From: Sphingomonas abaci
GTDB lineage: Bacteria; Pseudomonadota; Alphaproteobacteria; Sphingomonadales; Sphingomonadaceae
Assembly: GCF_014199625.1 (NCBI RefSeq)
Contig: NZ_JACHNY010000003.1
Coordinates: 310,001-374,000, forward strand
DNA: 64,000 nt
Reading direction: 5' to 3'
Below are positions 1 through 15,665 of this stretch, piece after piece. Positions within the stretch are counted from its first letter, which is position 1, and each line of letters starts with the position of its first letter. Made by a program: the position numbers and the translations under genes. A model generated the notes under the pieces. The model searched no databases, was not told the origin of the DNA, and saw only the letters and a list, made by a program, of their open reading frames with translations.

Positions 1-2
1 CC

Positions 3-62
3 GAGGCGGTGCCCGAATGGTCGCCCGAGCGGATGGTGATCGAACCCGACTTCGCCGCCTGA
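3..62 (+). CDS. C-terminal end of an upstream gene, possibly RimM
   Basis: The frame open from the left edge reads EAVPEWSPERMVIEPDFAA and stops with TGA at 60-62. The pattern (A)VPE-aromatic-x3-R-hydrophobic-V-hydrophobic-x-P resembles the last beta strand of the ribosome maturation factor RimM, and rimM normally sits just before trmD, which lies 2.4 kb downstream here. This is an inference from 19 residues. The permease start follows 8 bases after the stop, so the two genes are probably co-transcribed. Confidence 0.4.
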   Translation, partial: EAVPEWSPERMVIEPDFAA

Positions 63-70
63 CCGCGCCG

Positions 71-1489
71 ATGCCGCCATCCTCGCTTTGGCTGCGGCTG
101 ATCCGCTGCAAGCCGGTCGCCGACTATTACACCCGGCCCGAAGGGGAAGGCACGAGCGAACGCCCGCTTGCGCGCAGCTTCGGCCTGTTCCAGCTCACCA
201 TGCTGGGTGTCGGCGCGACGATCGGGACCGGCATCTTCGTGGCGCTGACCACTGCGGTGCCGGAGGCGGGACCGGCGGTCACCGTCTCGTTCGTGCTGGC
301 CGGTATCACCGCCGCGCTGACCGCGCTCTGTTATGCCGAGCTGGCCTCGACCGTCCCGGCGGCCGGCTCCTCCTATTCCTATGCCTATGCGACGCTCGGC
401 GAATTGGCGGCGTTCCTGATCGGCGCGTGCCTGCTGCTCGAATATGGCGTCTCCGCCTCCGCGATCGCGGTCGGCTGGGGCCAGTATCTGAATGAGCTGT
501 TCGGGCTGACGATCGGCTGGCGGATGCCCGACGCGCTCGCCCGGCCACCGGGCGCGGGCGGGATCGTCAACCTGCCGGCGGTGCTGCTGGTTGGCCTCTG
601 CCTGATCGTGCTGCTGCGCGGCGCACGTGAATCGGCCACCGCGAATGCCGTGCTGGTCGTCGCCAAGCTGGCGGTGCTGGCGCTGTTCGTCGGCATCGCG
701 CTGGCGCATTTCTCGGCCGCCAACTTCCATCCCTTCGCGCCGAAGGGGCTGGCGGGGATCGGGTCGGCGGCCTCGTCGATCTTCTTTTCCTATATCGGCA
801 TCGACGCGGTCTCGACGGCGGGCGAGGAGGTGCGCGACCCCCGCCGCAACCTGCCGTTGGCGATCATCCTGTCGCTGCTGATCGTCACCGCCGCCTATAT
901 CCTGGTGGCGGTCGCGGCGCTCGGCGCGCAGCCCTGGACCGCGTTCGCGGGGCAAGAGGCGGGGTTGGCGGTGATCCTCCGCAACCTGACCGGGCAGGGC
1001 TGGCCGGCGGTGCTGCTGTCGCTGGGGGCGGTCGCGTCGATCTTCAGCGTCACCCTGGTGGTGCTCTACGGCCAGACGCGCATCCTCTTTGCGATGAGTC
1101 GCGACGGGCTGCTCCCCGCCTTTTTCCGCCAGGTTGACCCGGTGACCCAGGTGCCACGCCGCAACAGCTGGGTGGTGGCGCTGGGCGTCGCGCTGCTCGC
1201 CGCCGTGGTGCCGCTCGATGTTTTGGTCAACCTGACCAGCATGGGGACGCTGATCGCCTTCGCCGCCGTGTCGATCGGCGTCATCCTGCTGCGGCGTCGC
1301 CGGCCCGATCTGCCGCGCGGCTACCGGGTGCCGTTCTATCCCGTGCTGCCGGTGCTGAGCGTCGGCGCGTGCGTCTATCTGATCGCGGGGCTGCCGGCCG
1401 ACACCTTCCTGCTGTTCGGCCTGTGGATCGGAGCGGCATGCCTGATCTATTTCGGCTATTCGATCCGGCGGTCGGCGTTGGCGGACTAG
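71..1489 (+). CDS. APC-superfamily amino acid permease (cationic amino acid transporter type)
   Basis: This 472-residue protein has about 12 hydrophobic segments. It carries the APC-family signature in its first membrane helix (GVGATIGTGIFV, near residue 50) and a short charged tail, as expected for a proton-coupled amino acid permease of the cytoplasmic membrane. The ATG at 71 is preferred: an ATG at 17 in the same frame would overlap the previous gene by 46 bases, whereas 71 leaves an 8-base gap and gives the usual N-terminus. Substrate specificity cannot be read from sequence. It converges on the flavoprotein gene, with 4 bases between the two stops. Confidence 0.88.
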   Translation: MPPSSLWLRLIRCKPVADYYTRPEGEGTSERPLARSFGLFQLTMLGVGATIGTGIFVALTTAVPEAGPAVTVSFVLAGITAALTALCYAELASTVPAAGSSYSYAYATLGELAAFLIGACLLLEYGVSASAIAVGWGQYLNELFGLTIGWRMPDALARPPGAGGIVNLPAVLLVGLCLIVLLRGARESATANAVLVVAKLAVLALFVGIALAHFSAANFHPFAPKGLAGIGSAASSIFFSYIGIDAVSTAGEEVRDPRRNLPLAIILSLLIVTAAYILVAVAALGAQPWTAFAGQEAGLAVILRNLTGQGWPAVLLSLGAVASIFSVTLVVLYGQTRILFAMSRDGLLPAFFRQVDPVTQVPRRNSWVVALGVALLAAVVPLDVLVNLTSMGTLIAFAAVSIGVILLRRRRPDLPRGYRVPFYPVLPVLSVGACVYLIAGLPADTFLLFGLWIGAACLIYFGYSIRRSALAD

Positions 1490-1493
1490 GGCG

Positions 1494-2441
1494 TCAGCGG
1501 CGCAGCGGCCGCTGCTCGCTCAGCATGTTGCGGATGGTGGTCGCGGCGACGCCGGCCTCGCCCATGGCGTGGCTGATCTGGTCCAGCCCCTTCACCACGT
1601 CGCCGGCCGCGAACAGGCCGGGGATCGAGGTGCGCTGGTGGTCATCCACCTCCAGACACCCTTCGTCATTGGCCCGCGCCCCGGCCTCCACCGCGAGGCG
1701 CGAGCGGATCACCGAGCCCATCGCCGGATAGACGCTGTCGAAGGCCAGTCGGCCGCCGGCGGTGTCCATCGCGAATCGATCGCCCTCGATCGCGAAGCGG
1801 CCGCACGGACCATCGATCCGCCGGATGCCCGCATCGTCCAGCGCGGCGATGCAGTCGGGGTCGAGGCCGTTCTCCGCCTCGGGGCTGATCAGCGTCACGT
1901 CGCGCGTATAGCCCCGCAGGAAGATCGCCTCGCGGGTGCCGTGCCGGCCGCGCCCGATCACCCCGACGCGCTTGTCGGTGACCTCATAGCCGTCGCAGAT
2001 CGGGCAATAGCGCAGCAGCCCGGCCTGGAGCGCGCGTGCGTGCAGGTCCGCATCCATCTCCGGATGGTTGTTGACGACGCCGGTCGCCAGCAGCACCGAT
2101 CGCGCGCGCGCCCCCCGATCGCCGACCTGGACGACGAAGCCATCGCCGTCCGGGCGGATCGCGGTGACGGTCGCTTCCTCGCGCACCGCGCCGAACCGTT
2201 CCGCCTGGGCTTGCATCAGCGCGAGCAGCTCGGGGCCCGGGATGCCGTCGGGATAGCCGGCATGGTTGTTGGTGCGCGGAATCCAGCGCGCGCGGCTGTC
2301 GCCCGAATCGAACAGGCGGATCTTCAGCCAGAAACGCGCCAGATAGATGGCCGCCGTGAGGCCGGCGGGGCCTGCACCGACGATGATGCAGTCGTCCACC
2401 TCTTGCGCGGCCTGCGCGAGCGGGGGAAGGGGGCGGATCAT
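1494..2441 (-). CDS. Thioredoxin-reductase-like FAD/NAD(P)H oxidoreductase
   Basis: This 315-residue flavoprotein belongs to the pyridine nucleotide-disulfide oxidoreductase class II family. The FAD-binding GAGPAG is at residues 22-27, a redox CPIC motif lies at 146-149 (CPICDGYE), a second Rossmann region follows (GVIGRGRHG, about 159-167), and the C-terminal FAD signature includes GLFAAGDVV. It should pass electrons from NADPH to a dithiol partner; thioredoxin itself is not proven as the partner because the active-site spacing is CPIC rather than CATC. The chosen ATG at 2441 shares the CATG tetramer with the trmD start; an ATG at 2447 and a GTG at 2399 are alternatives. Confidence 0.85.
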   Translation of the reverse strand: MIRPLPPLAQAAQEVDDCIIVGAGPAGLTAAIYLARFWLKIRLFDSGDSRARWIPRTNNHAGYPDGIPGPELLALMQAQAERFGAVREEATVTAIRPDGDGFVVQVGDRGARARSVLLATGVVNNHPEMDADLHARALQAGLLRYCPICDGYEVTDKRVGVIGRGRHGTREAIFLRGYTRDVTLISPEAENGLDPDCIAALDDAGIRRIDGPCGRFAIEGDRFAMDTAGGRLAFDSVYPAMGSVIRSRLAVEAGARANDEGCLEVDDHQRTSIPGLFAAGDVVKGLDQISHAMGEAGVAATTIRNMLSEQRPLRR

Positions 2442-3165
2442 GTTCATCGCGCAGGTAATCACCCTCTACCCGGAGATGTTCCCGGGACCGCTTGGCCATT
2501 CGATCGCGGGGCGCGCCCTGCGCGAGGGGCGATGGCGCTGCGACGCCATCCAGATGCGCGATTTCGCCACCGACCGGCATCGCTCGGTCGACGACACGCC
2601 GGCCGGTGGCGGGGCCGGCATGGTGCTGCGCGCCGACGTGGTGGCGCGCGCGGTCGACCATGCCGCTGCCGCCGCGCCCGACCTGCCGGTGCTGGCGCTG
2701 ACGCCGCGAGGGCGCCCGCTGTCCCAGGCCCGGGTGCGCGCGCTGGCGGCGGGGCCGGGCGCGACCTTGCTCTGCGGCCGATTCGAGGGATTCGACCAGC
2801 GATTGTTCGAGGCGCGCGCGATCGAAGAGGTGTCGATTGGCGACTATATCCTGTCGGGTGGCGAGATGGGGGCGCTGGTCCTGCTCGATGCTTGCGTTCG
2901 GCTGCTTCCGGGGGTAATGGGCGCGGCTTCCAGTGGGGATGAGGAAAGCTTCGAAAGCGGCCTTCTCGAATATCCCCACTATACCCGCCCGGCTGAATGG
3001 GAGGGGCGCACGATCCCCGAAGTGCTGCGATCGGGGGATCATGCGCGGATCGCGGCCTGGCGCACGTCCATGGCCGAGACCGATACACGGCTAAGGCGGC
3101 CGGACCTTTGGGAGCGTCACGAGGACGCTCGGGTCCCCCGCCCTCTGGCGCGCGGCGACGAATGA
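2440..3165 (+). CDS. trmD: tRNA (guanine-N1-)-methyltransferase TrmD
   Basis: TrmD methylates N1 of G37 in tRNAs with S-adenosylmethionine and prevents +1 frameshifting. The 241 residues begin with the typical [14 protein letters not shown] block. The SPOUT knot motif DYILSGGE falls near residue 135 and [10 protein letters not shown] near 174, both characteristic of the family. The ATG at 2440 matches the usual TrmD N-terminus; a longer in-frame extension from 2347 would run back into the divergent flavoprotein. rplS follows 10 bases downstream, the standard pairing. The start codon overlaps that of the divergent gene, so the trmD promoter must lie within that gene. Confidence 0.96.
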   Translation: MFIAQVITLYPEMFPGPLGHSIAGRALREGRWRCDAIQMRDFATDRHRSVDDTPAGGGAGMVLRADVVARAVDHAAAAAPDLPVLALTPRGRPLSQARVRALAAGPGATLLCGRFEGFDQRLFEARAIEEVSIGDYILSGGEMGALVLLDACVRLLPGVMGAASSGDEESFESGLLEYPHYTRPAEWEGRTIPEVLRSGDHARIAAWRTSMAETDTRLRRPDLWERHEDARVPRPLARGDE

Positions 3166-3175
3166 GAGACGTACG

Positions 3176-3568
3176 ATGAACCTGATCCAGCAGCTCGAAG
3201 CCGAGCAGATCCAGAAGCTCACCGCGCAGCGCGCGATCCCCGAATTCCGTCCCGGCGACACGCTGAAGGTCGGCGTGAAGGTGGTCGAAGGCGAGCGTAC
3301 CCGCGTCCAGGCCTATGAGGGCGTGTGCATCGCGCGCTCGAACAAGGGCATGGGATCGTCCTTCACGGTCCGCAAGATCTCCTTCGGCGAGGGCGTCGAG
3401 CGCGTCTTCCCGCTCTATTCGCCGAACATCGATTCGATCGAGGTGGTCCGCAAGGGCGCCGTGCGTCGCGCGAAGCTCTATTACCTGCGTGGCCGCACCG
3501 GCAAGTCGGCGCGTATCGCCGAGCGCCGCGACACGCGCCCCGCTAAGGGCAGCGCGGCCGCCGAATAA
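3176..3568 (+). CDS. rplS: 50S ribosomal protein L19
   Basis: L19 sits at the interface of the 30S and 50S subunits. The 130-residue protein shows the family core ([22 protein letters not shown], in part, from residue 24; [22 protein letters not shown], in part, near 60) and the basic block [11 protein letters not shown] near 105. The last dozen residues are an Ala/Lys-rich tail common in alphaproteobacteria. It is co-directional with trmD and is followed by a strong hairpin terminator. Confidence 0.97.
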   Translation: MNLIQQLEAEQIQKLTAQRAIPEFRPGDTLKVGVKVVEGERTRVQAYEGVCIARSNKGMGSSFTVRKISFGEGVERVFPLYSPNIDSIEVVRKGAVRRAKLYYLRGRTGKSARIAERRDTRPAKGSAAAE

Positions 3569-3595
3569 GCGGTCCTCGACAGTTTGCGTAACCGG

Positions 3596-3633
3596 AGCGG
3601 CGGTCGTCCTGACGGACGGCCGCCGCTTTGTCA
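3596..3633 (+). terminator. Rho-independent terminator of trmD-rplS
   Basis: A 14-base-pair stem pairs 3596-3609 with 3614-3627, with one G-T wobble, around a TGAC loop. It is followed by TTTGT. It lies 28 bases after the rplS stop and ends the trmD-rplS unit. Confidence 0.85.
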
Positions 3634-3698
3634 TGCATAGGCTTTGTCGTGCACGGGCCGGGCCTTGTACGGGGCCGGGGGGCTGATAGGCGAAAGGC

Positions 3699-5009
3699 GT
3701 GACCGATCCGATCGTCTCCCCCGCATCCGCGCCCGAACCGGACGGCGCGCCCCGCATCGCCGCGCTCGACATCCTGCGCGGCCTGGCGATCCTCGGCATC
3801 CTGTTCATGAACATGCCGGAAATGGCCGGCTCGATCTGGGCAGGCTGGACCGACCCACGCCATTATGGCTGGTCGCAGGCCGACCAATGGGTGTGGTGGG
3901 TGCGCGAGGTCGTCGCCGAGGGAACGGCGCGCTGCCTGCTCGAACTGCTGTTCGGCGCGGGGATGGTGATCCTGACCGACCGGATCGCGGCGCAGGCGGG
4001 CGAGGCAGCGATGCTGGGTCGCTATGCCTGGCGGCAGGTGGTGCTGCTCGCCTTTGGCCTGATCCATATGTTCGTGCTGCTCTGGCCGGGGGATATCCTT
4101 CACACCTATGCGCTGGCGGCCCTGCTCGGCCTGCTCTTCCGCACCCGCTCCCCCGGAGCGTTGCTGGCGCTGGGACTGGTGATGACGGCGTTCGATTTCG
4201 CCGGGGGGATGGCGAACTATCAGGCGGCGCGCCAGCAGCAGGCGATCGTGGCGAGCGCCACGGCGCATCACGGGCGGCCGCTGTCTGCAGCGGAGCGGGC
4301 CGGCCTGGTGGTGGAGCGCGACCGCCGCGCCGAACTGGCGCGACGCCGGGCACGGGATCAGCAGCGGATCGCAACGGAGGACCGGATGCGGAGCAGCGGC
4401 TTCACCGGATGGGTCCACTCGTCCTGGGCGACCAGCCTGCTGCTGTTGCGGGATGCCGAGCTGGACTCGGTCTGGGAAGCGCTGTCGACGATGCTGATCG
4501 GCGCGGCGCTCTATCGCTGGGGCGTATTGCAAGGGGAGCGGTCTCGACGCCTCTACGCGGGACTGGCGATGGCCGGCTATGGCGTGGGGGCCGGCCTGCG
4601 CGCGGCGAATGCGGCGGCGACGATACGGTTCGACAATGCACCGACGCTCGGCTGGGCGACCTATGAAGTCGGCCGGCTGGCGGTCACCATGGGCCATGTC
4701 GGGCTGGTGCTGCTGCTCCTGGGCACGGCGGCCGGGCGGCGCCTCCTGCGGCCCTTCGCGGCGGCGGGACGGACCGCGCTGACCCTCTATGTGGCGCAGA
4801 CCCTGATCTGCCTGTGGCTGCTCTACCCGCCCTTCGGTTTGGGGCTATATGGCCGGCAGGATTGGGTGGCGATGATGGCGACCGCGCTGGCGGTGGATGC
4901 GGTGCTGCTGGTCGCCGCCATGTTCTGGCTGCGGCGCTACCGGATCGCGCCGGTGGAATGGGCGTGGCGATCGCTGGTGGAGGGGCGCCGGCTGCCGTTC
5001 CGGCGTTAG
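3699..5009 (+). CDS. DUF418 (YeiB-type) integral membrane protein
   Basis: The 436-residue protein opens with RIAALDILRGLAILGILFMN, the hallmark N-terminus of the DUF418/YeiB family, and has about ten hydrophobic segments. A charged, arginine-rich stretch at about residues 200-230 is probably a cytoplasmic loop. DUF418 proteins are related to acyltransferase-3-like membrane proteins, but their substrates are unknown, so no reaction is assigned. The start is GTG. The gene follows the rplS terminator, so it should have its own promoter. Its stop overlaps the stop of the convergent glycosyltransferase by 4 bases. Confidence 0.85.
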   Translation: MTDPIVSPASAPEPDGAPRIAALDILRGLAILGILFMNMPEMAGSIWAGWTDPRHYGWSQADQWVWWVREVVAEGTARCLLELLFGAGMVILTDRIAAQAGEAAMLGRYAWRQVVLLAFGLIHMFVLLWPGDILHTYALAALLGLLFRTRSPGALLALGLVMTAFDFAGGMANYQAARQQQAIVASATAHHGRPLSAAERAGLVVERDRRAELARRRARDQQRIATEDRMRSSGFTGWVHSSWATSLLLLRDAELDSVWEALSTMLIGAALYRWGVLQGERSRRLYAGLAMAGYGVGAGLRAANAAATIRFDNAPTLGWATYEVGRLAVTMGHVGLVLLLLGTAAGRRLLRPFAAAGRTALTLYVAQTLICLWLLYPPFGLGLYGRQDWVAMMATALAVDAVLLVAAMFWLRRYRIAPVEWAWRSLVEGRRLPFRR

Positions 5010-5752
5010 GCGCGCCGCGCCTGGCGCAGCCACTGCACCATCTCGCGCACGACCGGCACGCGATCCTTCCAGCGGAGCTGGTGGATGTCGGTGCGCGAGG
5101 CGCGCTGGTGGCCGAGGCCCGGATGGGCGACCAGCGTGACCAGGTCGGGCCGCGCGGCGCGCAGCCAGCCATAGGCACCGTCGACATGCATCGGCCCGCC
5201 CTCCGGACTGCCGGGCGACCGGGTCAGGATCGCCTGGAGATAGGGCACCGCCGCCGCGATCGCGTCGCGGCGCATCGCCAGGAAATGGCCGCCCATGATC
5301 CCCGTGGCCGGATCGGCGACGAACAGCGGAGAGGCGACGCCGCTCGGCTGCTCCTGGTCGCCATAGCGCAGGATGCCGCCATAGAAGATCGACCAGGGCC
5401 GCGCTTCCAGCGCCGCCAGCGTCGTCGCCATGCGCGCGATCTCCTTGGGCGAGAAGCTCAGATCATCCTCGACGATCAGCACCGATTCGGCATCCTCCGC
5501 CAGCGCCTGCTCCAGCACCCCAAGATGGCTCAGGAAGCAGCCGCGCGTGCCGATGGTCGGAAAGCCCGCCGCGTCGTCGCAACGGGTCGCGACATGCAGG
5601 CGGATGCCGTCGTCGAACGCCAGGCCGAGCTTGGCGAACTCGGCCTCCATCTCACGCCGCCGGTCGGTGCGGTGCGCGAGGTTGATCACGCGCACCCTGG
5701 GAAAGGCGCCCGCAAAGGCCGCGCCGGCGGCGGTCGAGGGCGTCGTTCCCAT
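5006..5752 (-). CDS. Glycosyltransferase family 25 (LPS-type) protein
   Basis: This 248-residue protein matches family-25 glycosyltransferases of lipopolysaccharide biosynthesis. It shows VRVINLAHRTDRRREM near residue 20, GCFLSHLGVLEQAL near 77, an acidic VLIVEDDLSF near 97 that would bind the metal and nucleotide sugar, and a C-terminal HPGLGHQRASRTDI. It lacks a signal peptide and is likely cytosolic. It starts 11 bases after the rpoD stop on the same strand, so it is probably transcribed as the distal gene of dnaG-rpoD. The acceptor sugar is unknown. Confidence 0.85.
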   Translation of the reverse strand: MGTTPSTAAGAAFAGAFPRVRVINLAHRTDRRREMEAEFAKLGLAFDDGIRLHVATRCDDAAGFPTIGTRGCFLSHLGVLEQALAEDAESVLIVEDDLSFSPKEIARMATTLAALEARPWSIFYGGILRYGDQEQPSGVASPLFVADPATGIMGGHFLAMRRDAIAAAVPYLQAILTRSPGSPEGGPMHVDGAYGWLRAARPDLVTLVAHPGLGHQRASRTDIHQLRWKDRVPVVREMVQWLRQARRA

Positions 5753-5763
5753 GGTGGCGATCC

Positions 5764-7790
<2,027 letters not shown>

Positions 7791-7791
<1 letters not shown>

Positions 7792-9692
7792 CAATTACCC
7801 TCGGGTCCCAACGATCGGGCGTCTTCGTTCGCTTGCACCAGATTTGCAAGCCGAGCATCCAACGCCTGTTTCTCTTTTACCAGCGACACCTGGCGTTCGA
7901 ACGCTTCATCGGTGAAGCGGGCCATCATCGCGGAGGTCGCCTCCGCCAGCTGGGCATCCACTTCCGGCCGCGCGATCAAGATCGCGATCGCTTCGTCGAG
8001 GTCGGCGCGAGCGCGTTCCTCATCCCCCGATTTCTGCGTGAACGTATAAGGCATCGTGTCGGCCCGGAGAAGGTCGCTTGCGATCCCTTCGAACCCGGAC
8101 CGTGCCAATATGGTGACGAGGCGCGCGCTATCAAGCGCCGCCGCCGCCGCCGCCGCCCCGTCGCCCCGCGGCCGGGCGCGGTGCGCATCCTCCAGCGCGA
8201 CGTCGACCACCGCCTCGAACAGCCGGCCGAGCGCGCCGTCCGCAAGTTTCAGGCTGCCCAGCACCTCGACATGCCGCGCGATCTCGGCCGGATGGCGGAT
8301 CAGCCCCGCGAGCACCGCCTTGGCCAGCACCCGGTCGATGCCGGTCGCGCGCACCTTCTTGGCGTCCTCGGTCACGGGGGCGGGGGGCCGCCAAGGCTGC
8401 TTGCCGCGCTTGAACGGCTGGAAGGGCGCACGCTGCGGGCGCACCTGTTCGTCAGCGCGGCGGCGGAATTCGGCGAGATACTCATGCTTCACGCCCGGAT
8501 CGGCGATGGTGCCGGCCAGCTCGTTCAGTCGCCGCTTGAGTCCGGCGCGCTGCTCGGGCGTGTCGAGCGGCTCGGCCGCGACCTCGCTTTGCCACAGCCG
8601 GTCGACCAGCGGTTGCGCGTCGCGGAGCAGCGCCTCCATCGCGCCCGCGCCCTTGGCCTTGACCAGATCGTCGGGGTCCTGCCCCTCGGGCAGCGTCACG
8701 AAGCGCAGGCTGCGGCCCGGCTGGAGCAGCGGCAGCGCCCGATGCGCGGCGCGGATCGCCGCCTTCTGCCCGGCCGCGTCGCCGTCGAAGCACAGGACCG
8801 GCACCTCGACCATCCGCCACAGCCGCTCGAGCTGATGCTCGGTCAGCGCGGTGCCGAGCGGCGCGACCGCCTCCGCGATCCCCGCCTGGGCGAGCGCGAT
8901 CACGTCCATATAGCCCTCGACCACCAGCAGCCGGTTGGCCTTGCGCGCGGCCGGCGCGGCGCGGTCGAGATTGTAGAGCGTGCGTCCCTTGTCGAACAGC
9001 GGCGTGTCCGGGCTGTTAAGGTATTTGGGCTCACCCTGATCAAGGATGCGCCCGCCGAACGCGATCACCCGGCCGCGCTGGTCGCGGATCGGGATCATCA
9101 GTCGGCCGCGGAACCGGTCGTACGGCTCCTTGCCCTCGACCTGGATCAGCATCCCCGTCTCGACCAGCATCGGCTCGCCGAAATCCTTGAGCGCGGCCTT
9201 GAGCCTGCCCCGGCTGTCGGGCGCGAAGCCGATGCCGAACTGGCGCGCGGTCTCGGCGGTGATGCCGCGCCGGTCCAGCAGCTTGCGCGCGTCGACGCCG
9301 CCCAGGCCATGGAGCTGCTCCACGAACCAGGCCGCCGCCTCATCCATCGCTTCGTGCAGGCCCTTGGCGCGCTCGGCCCGGGCGGCGGACTGGCGGTCCA
9401 TCGCCGGCATCTCCATGCCCGCCGCCTGCGCCAGTTCCTTGACCGCGTCGATGAAGGGCAGGCCGCGCTGGTCCGTCATCCAGCGGATCGCGTCGCCGTG
9501 CGCGGAACAGCCGAAACAATGATAGAAGCCCTTGTCGTCGTTGACGTAGAAGCTGGGCGACTTCTCATTGTGGAAGGGGCAGCAGCCGCGCATCTCGCGG
9601 CCAGCCTTCTGCAGCTTGGTAGTCTTGCCGATCAGCGCCGACAACGAGGTGCGGGCGCGCAGCTCGTCGAGGAAGGCGGGCGAAAGACTCAT
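7791..9692 (-). CDS. dnaG: DNA primase DnaG
   Basis: DnaG makes RNA primers at the replication fork. The 633 residues contain the N-terminal CHC2 zinc finger (C38, H41, C59, C62), then the catalytic core and a TOPRIM region ([11 protein letters not shown] near 252; [12 protein letters not shown] near 302), and a less conserved C-terminal helicase-binding domain. An Ala-rich linker near residue 515 shows up in the DNA as a run of GCC repeats around 8139-8160. The start ATG at 9692 has no obvious Shine-Dalgarno sequence. It heads the dnaG-rpoD-glycosyltransferase unit. Confidence 0.96.
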
Positions 9693-9697
9693 GGCCT

Positions 9698-9703
9698 ATT
9701 GTA
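9698..9703 (-). promoter_or_regulatory. Candidate -10 box immediately before dnaG
   Basis: On the minus strand the hexamer TACAAT (5 of 6 matches to TATAAT) ends 6 bases before the dnaG ATG, so the predicted +1 would fall on or next to the start codon. No good -35 is seen at 16-18 bases. If used, it would give a leaderless or nearly leaderless dnaG mRNA. Confidence 0.3.
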
Positions 9704-9769
9704 CCGCGTTATGAGGGGAAAAGCGGAGAAGCGCAATCGGGGTGTGTCGATCGCATCTGACGCATCTGT

Positions 9770-9869
9770 TCCCCCGCGAAGGCCGGGGCCCAAATGGGAA
9801 GTTTGCCGTAACGGAGCGCGCACCTATCCAATCAGCGCGCCCAACTGGGCCCCGGCCTTCGCCGGGGGA
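9770..9869. repeat. Intergenic inverted repeat, family A, copy 1
   Basis: The 100-base element has near-identical inverted ends of about 28 bases. Each end contains GCGAAGGCCGGGGCCCA, once directly and once as its reverse complement. The centre carries GCCGTAACGGAGCGC. A second copy with the same ends and centre lies at 26247-26345. Both copies sit in intergenic DNA. It looks like a REP/MITE-type palindromic element of sphingomonad genomes. It occupies most of the gap between dnaG and the YqeY gene. Confidence 0.85.
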
Positions 9870-9893
9870 CAGCTTGCGCCGTATGAAATCCTC

Positions 9894-10346
9894 TTATGAC
9901 AGCGCCGCCTTCACCAGCCCGCTGGCCTTGCTCATGTCGAGATTGGCGGCGTGGCGCGCCTTCAGCTCGGCCATCACCCGGCCCATGTCCTTCATGCCGG
10001 TCGCACTCAGATCCGCCTTGATCGATTCGATCGCGGCCGTGGTCTCCGCCTCGCTCATCTGCTGGGGCAGGAACCGTTCGATCACCGCGACTTCGCGCGC
10101 CTCGGCCGCAGCGAGCTCGGGGCGGCCGCCCTGTTCGTACATGGCGATCGATTCGCGGCGCTGCTTGACCATCTTCTGGAGCACCTCGACCACCAGCGCA
10201 TCGTCGTCGGCCGGTGCCGAGCCGGTGCGGACCTCGATGTCGCGATTCTTGATCGCGGCCTGGATCAAGGAGATGGCGGCGCGCGCGTCCTTGTCGCCAG
10301 CCTTCATGGCGGTGACCTGGGCGGCCTTGATGTCGTCGCGGATCAT
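9894..10346 (-). CDS. GatB/YqeY domain-containing protein
   Basis: The 150-residue protein starts MIRDDIKAAQVTAMKAGDK and contains the YqeY signatures RRESIAMYEQGGRPELAAAE and FLPQQMSE. The family shares a tRNA-binding fold with the tail of the amidotransferase subunit GatB, and free-standing members are thought to act on or near tRNA. The exact role is unknown. The ATG at 10346 gives the usual family length; an upstream in-frame start at 10367 would only add basic residues. It is divergent from carA across a 145-base promoter region. The minus-strand hexamer TAGGAT at 10385-10380 is a possible -10. Confidence 0.9.
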   Translation of the reverse strand: MIRDDIKAAQVTAMKAGDKDARAAISLIQAAIKNRDIEVRTGSAPADDDALVVEVLQKMVKQRRESIAMYEQGGRPELAAAEAREVAVIERFLPQQMSEAETTAAIESIKADLSATGMKDMGRVMAELKARHAANLDMSKASGLVKAALS

Positions 10347-10412
10347 GGTCAAACGTCTCTTTCGCACGGGAAAGGAACCATCCTAGCGGAACGGCGATCC
10401 GCCGTACACCGG

Positions 10413-10441
10413 TTGACCGAACGGGGCAGGGGGGCTAGCGG
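10413..10441 (+). promoter_or_regulatory. Candidate sigma-70 promoter of carAB
   Basis: TTGACC at 10413-10418 and TAGCGG at 10436-10441 are separated by exactly 17 bases, about 50 bases before the carA ATG. The style matches the tRNA-Asp promoter candidate at 28677 (TTGACA-17-TAGTGG), which supports it. Confidence 0.5.
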
Positions 10442-10491
10442 GCGCGGCTTAGCGACATCGCCGAACTTTTGTATGGAGTGCCCGCCTGACC

Positions 10492-11685
<1,194 letters not shown>

Positions 11686-11747
11686 CCGTCCGCACCGCAT
11701 AACCCATTTCCGGCCCTAACCGGCCGCCAGCATCTCGGCGAGAACCC

Positions 11748-15107
<3,360 letters not shown>

Positions 15108-15183
15108 TCCCGACAGCAATGGATGATGTGCGGACGGGCCGTGTTCGGTCCGTACGGGGCGAATTGGATTTGGGGACGATAGA

Positions 15184-15660
15184 ATGGCCACCGTCGAAAA
15201 GATGCCGATGCTCCAGGAGGGCTATGAGACGCTCACCGCGGATCTCCGGCGTCTGAAAGAGGAGCGCCCGCAGATCGTCGACGCGATCGAGGAAGCGCGG
15301 GCGCACGGCGATCTGTCGGAAAACGCCGAATATCACGCGGCGAAGGAACGCCAGGGCCAGATCGAGGCGTCGATCGCCGATATCGAGGACAAGCTGAGCC
15401 GCGCCCAGATCATCGACCCGCGCGATCTGTCGGGCGACAAGGTCGTGTTCGGAGCGACGGTGACGTTGCTCGACGAGGACGACAAGCCGATCAAATACCA
15501 GATCGTCGGCCAGACCGAAGCCAACGCGCGTACCGGTCGCATCTCGTACAACTCGCCGATGGGCCGCGCGCTGATCGGCCGGAAGGTGGACGAGGAGGTC
15601 GAGGTGTCGGTGCCGGCCGGGGATCGCTACTATCTCGTATCCAAGATCGAGTTCATCTGA
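15184..15660 (+). CDS. greA: Transcription elongation factor GreA
   Basis: GreA rescues backtracked RNA polymerase by stimulating transcript cleavage in the secondary channel. The 158-residue protein has the N-terminal coiled coil with the conserved acidic tip ([20 protein letters not shown], residues about 38-57) and the C-terminal FKBP-like domain ending [12 protein letters not shown]. The gap to carB is 76 bases and contains a small hairpin (ACGG-G-CCG / CGG-T-CCGT) just after the carB stop. The rhomboid gene starts 5 bases after its stop. Confidence 0.96.
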   Translation: MATVEKMPMLQEGYETLTADLRRLKEERPQIVDAIEEARAHGDLSENAEYHAAKERQGQIEASIADIEDKLSRAQIIDPRDLSGDKVVFGATVTLLDEDDKPIKYQIVGQTEANARTGRISYNSPMGRALIGRKVDEEVEVSVPAGDRYYLVSKIEFI

Positions 15661-15665
15661 CCCTC

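Noticed and set aside
8139..8160. A triplet repeat (GCC run) as a microsatellite locus
   Set aside because: It encodes an alanine run in the variable linker of DnaG and is short.
10388..10414. A third EcfG-like promoter before carA (GGAAC then GGTT)
   Set aside because: The spacing is 18 bases, outside the 16-17 range, and a good sigma-70 promoter overlaps it.
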